64,000 nucleotides of DNA from Purshia tridentata. Lineage: Eukaryota > Streptophyta > Magnoliopsida > Rosales > Rosaceae. Position numbers and translations under genes: made by a program. Positions 62,771-64,000 of this stretch are shown here, in pieces. How positions within the stretch are numbered: the first letter of the stretch is position 1; every line of letters begins with the position of its first letter. The DNA lies in contig QANT01006779.1 of NCBI GenBank assembly GCA_003254885.1, positions 113,096-177,095 on the forward strand. The letters run 5' to 3'. Under the pieces are notes generated by a model that saw nothing but the letters and a program-made list of their open reading frames with translations, did not search any database and had not been told where the DNA came from.

Positions 62771-63079
62771 CAGGACGGACGCACAGCCACGACTGGGTGG
62801 TCGAGCGACCCCCCAACTGCCGGACTGAGAAGCCTTGGGCTTCCCTTCTCTCTAGACGGCGACTTCCCAAGGTCTGGAGGGTGACCCCCCAACGTCGGAC
62901 GGCAACCCCTTTCCCCTAGGCTTCCTCCCCTGTGCTTTAGCCGGACTGGTTTAGCCCACCTTCACTGTGCAGATCTCTGCCTTTCAAAGCATTTGAACCA
63001 TTAAATTAATCTAGTGGTCTTAATAAGACCAACTTAGGAAGCAGTAAAGATTGAAGCGGGAAAGGAAAAAAATTAAGCA

Positions 63080-63209
63080 TACAGAAGCAGTAAAGAAGAG
63101 AGATGGAGAGAGAGAGTGACGGGAGAAAGACGGTGAACATGGTAATACAGAAGCAGTAAAGAAGAGAGATGGAGAGAGAGTGACGGGAGAAAGACGGTGA
63201 ACATGGTAA
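63080..63209. repeat. Tandem duplication of about 66 bp
   Basis: Two copies (63080-63145 and 63146-63209) start TACAGAAGCAGTAAAGAAGA and end CGGTGAACATGGTAA. They differ by one GA unit in the central GAGAGA run, so the duplication is recent. Confidence 0.92.
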
Positions 63210-63331
63210 CTGTTAGCTTATTCTTAAAAAATAAAATTGTAAAAAACTGTTAGGTTGTAAAAGTAATTTTATATCAAAATAGTTTATACCAAAAAAAATA
63301 AAAATGCTAAGGTGGCCTTATTAAGACCACT

Positions 63332-63381
63332 AGATTAATTTAGTTGTTTTTTTTTTTTTTTACCAAAGATTAATTTAGTTG
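63332..63381 (-). mobile_element. Mini poly(A) retroinsertion with perfect 15-bp target duplication
   Basis: AGATTAATTTAGTTG at 63332-63346 and 63367-63381 flanks a 20-base insert that on the minus strand reads TTGGT plus an A run. The opposite arm of the palindrome (around 62995-63015) has neither the insert nor the second copy, so the pre-insertion state is visible in the same window. Confidence 0.8.
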
Positions 63382-64000
63382 TTCAAATGCTTTGAAAGGC
63401 AGAGAACTGCACGGCTGCTAAAAGCAGATGATCTTGATCCTTTTAAAAAAAAATTATGTCTACTCTGTACAACTGAAAATTATCTCTATATATACTTTTT
63501 TTATTTGAAAAAAATAGTGAGCTTTTTCATTTCTTACCTACCATTGTTTTTGCCTTTGAAGCTTAATTTACTTGATTATGACAAATGATCTCTCTACATT
63601 TATTTCTTATTCTCACATTTCTCCCCACGTTTCAATATTTTGTTTTTAAAATATATATTTTTATTATGAACACATAATATATGTGTGTATGTGAACTTAA
63701 AAATCCGCTAAAACAACATCATTTTAAACTAGGATACTTTAAAAAAAAAAGACATTAACTAAATACAAACCCAAACCCCAGTCCAATCTTGAAAATCAAA
63801 TACAAACCCCATTACCCAATCTCCTACTTCCTCTCCGACTTTCCCTCCCCTAGCCCAATAGTCCCCCATCGGTCACCTGGCCGGCCCACTACCGTCACTT
63901 TACACCATGACCCCCCAGGTTAAGAATACTGGATCCGTCCCTGATCATAACAGCCCTTCACAAAGTCAGACTGATTGTTTAATCATTACCTTAATCGACT

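Larger units (their letters stand above)
62967..63412. repeat. Long inverted repeat (MITE-like palindrome) inside the hAT-like element
   Basis: The left arm (62967-63037: GTGCAGATCTCTGCC, then TTTCAAAGCATTTGAAC, then AAATTAATCTAGTGGTC) is the reverse complement of the right arm (63306-63412) with few mismatches. The exception is a 35-base insertion plus duplication in the right arm (63347-63381). The arms may extend to TTTAGC/GCTAAA at about 62950 and 63422. The interior holds a 66-bp tandem duplication. Confidence 0.85.
62771..63943. mobile_element. Probable non-autonomous hAT-like DNA transposon
   Basis: The left end reads CAGGACGGACGCACAGCC. The right end, on the minus strand, reads CAGGGACGGATCCAGTATTC. 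Both match the CAGGG(A/G)CGGA termini I know from plant hAT elements. GACCCCCCA recurs near both ends (62807, 62883, 63909), like subterminal binding repeats. The 8-bp flanks CAAGTAAC and ATCATAAC agree at only 4 of 8 positions, so the target duplication is decayed or the ends are slightly off. There is no transposase frame in the 1.17 kb. It contains the palindrome listed next. Confidence 0.5.

Noticed and set aside
1-64000. tRNA genes, rRNA, CRISPR arrays, organelle or viral inserts
   Set aside because: None seen by eye; no clover-leaf with A/B boxes, no spaced direct-repeat array, no organelle genes. A tRNAscan or similar run could still find something missed.

Overview
This is nuclear DNA of a dicot plant. 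The genes are intron-split with GT/AG borders, the intergenic DNA is AT-rich, and there is a plant-type U2 snRNA gene with the plant upstream sequence element (USE). The protein families are plant ones: P-class PPR, GATL, thaumatin-like, plant-type MCU. The gene content suggests a woody rosid, perhaps Rosaceae/Prunus, but that is inference from memory; no search was possible.

Layout. 0.2-3.3 kb: a complete U2 snRNA gene (-) diverges from a long PPR gene (+) whose 3' end is frameshifted. 3.7-6.6 kb: decayed exons of a DA1-type (UIM/LIM) gene, with a repeat-rich insertion between them. 10.5-11.6 kb: intronless GATL1/PARVUS-like glycosyltransferase (-). 16.0-16.7 kb: membrane-anchored RING E3 ligase (-). 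18.6-19.6 kb: ELO-like protein (+) lacking the usual histidine box. 21.5-23.9 kb: three-exon lysophosphatidic acid acyltransferase (+). 25.9-26.9 kb: two-exon thaumatin-like protein (+). 28.6-34.5 kb: 17-exon leishmanolysin-like M8 metalloprotease with EGF-like modules (-). 42.3-44.1 kb: two-exon mitochondrial calcium uniporter MCU (-). 54.5-54.8 kb: small secreted proline-rich ORF (-). 56.9-59.8 kb: six-exon SAP30-like Sin3/HDAC subunit (-). 62.8-63.9 kb: a probable non-autonomous hAT-like element carrying a palindrome and a tandem duplication. The 35-42 kb and 44-54 kb stretches are AT-rich with no gene I can support.

The genes are not an operon and have unrelated jobs: splicing RNA, organelle RNA processing, wall glycan synthesis, protein turnover, lipid synthesis, defence, proteolysis, Ca2+ uptake, chromatin. 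What links them is conserved gene order. From memory, their Arabidopsis relatives lie together on several duplicated segments (At1g19270-At1g19330, At1g74990-At1g75060, At4g36820-36830, At5g42610-42620), so this window looks like an unfractionated ancestral block.

The most unusual signal is a class of very short insertions: about 4-10 bases of unique sequence joined to a poly(A) run and flanked by 8-17 bp direct repeats. There are about ten candidates, six of them strong. They look like retroposed poly(A) tails with almost no body. One sits inside one arm of a palindrome whose other arm shows the empty site.
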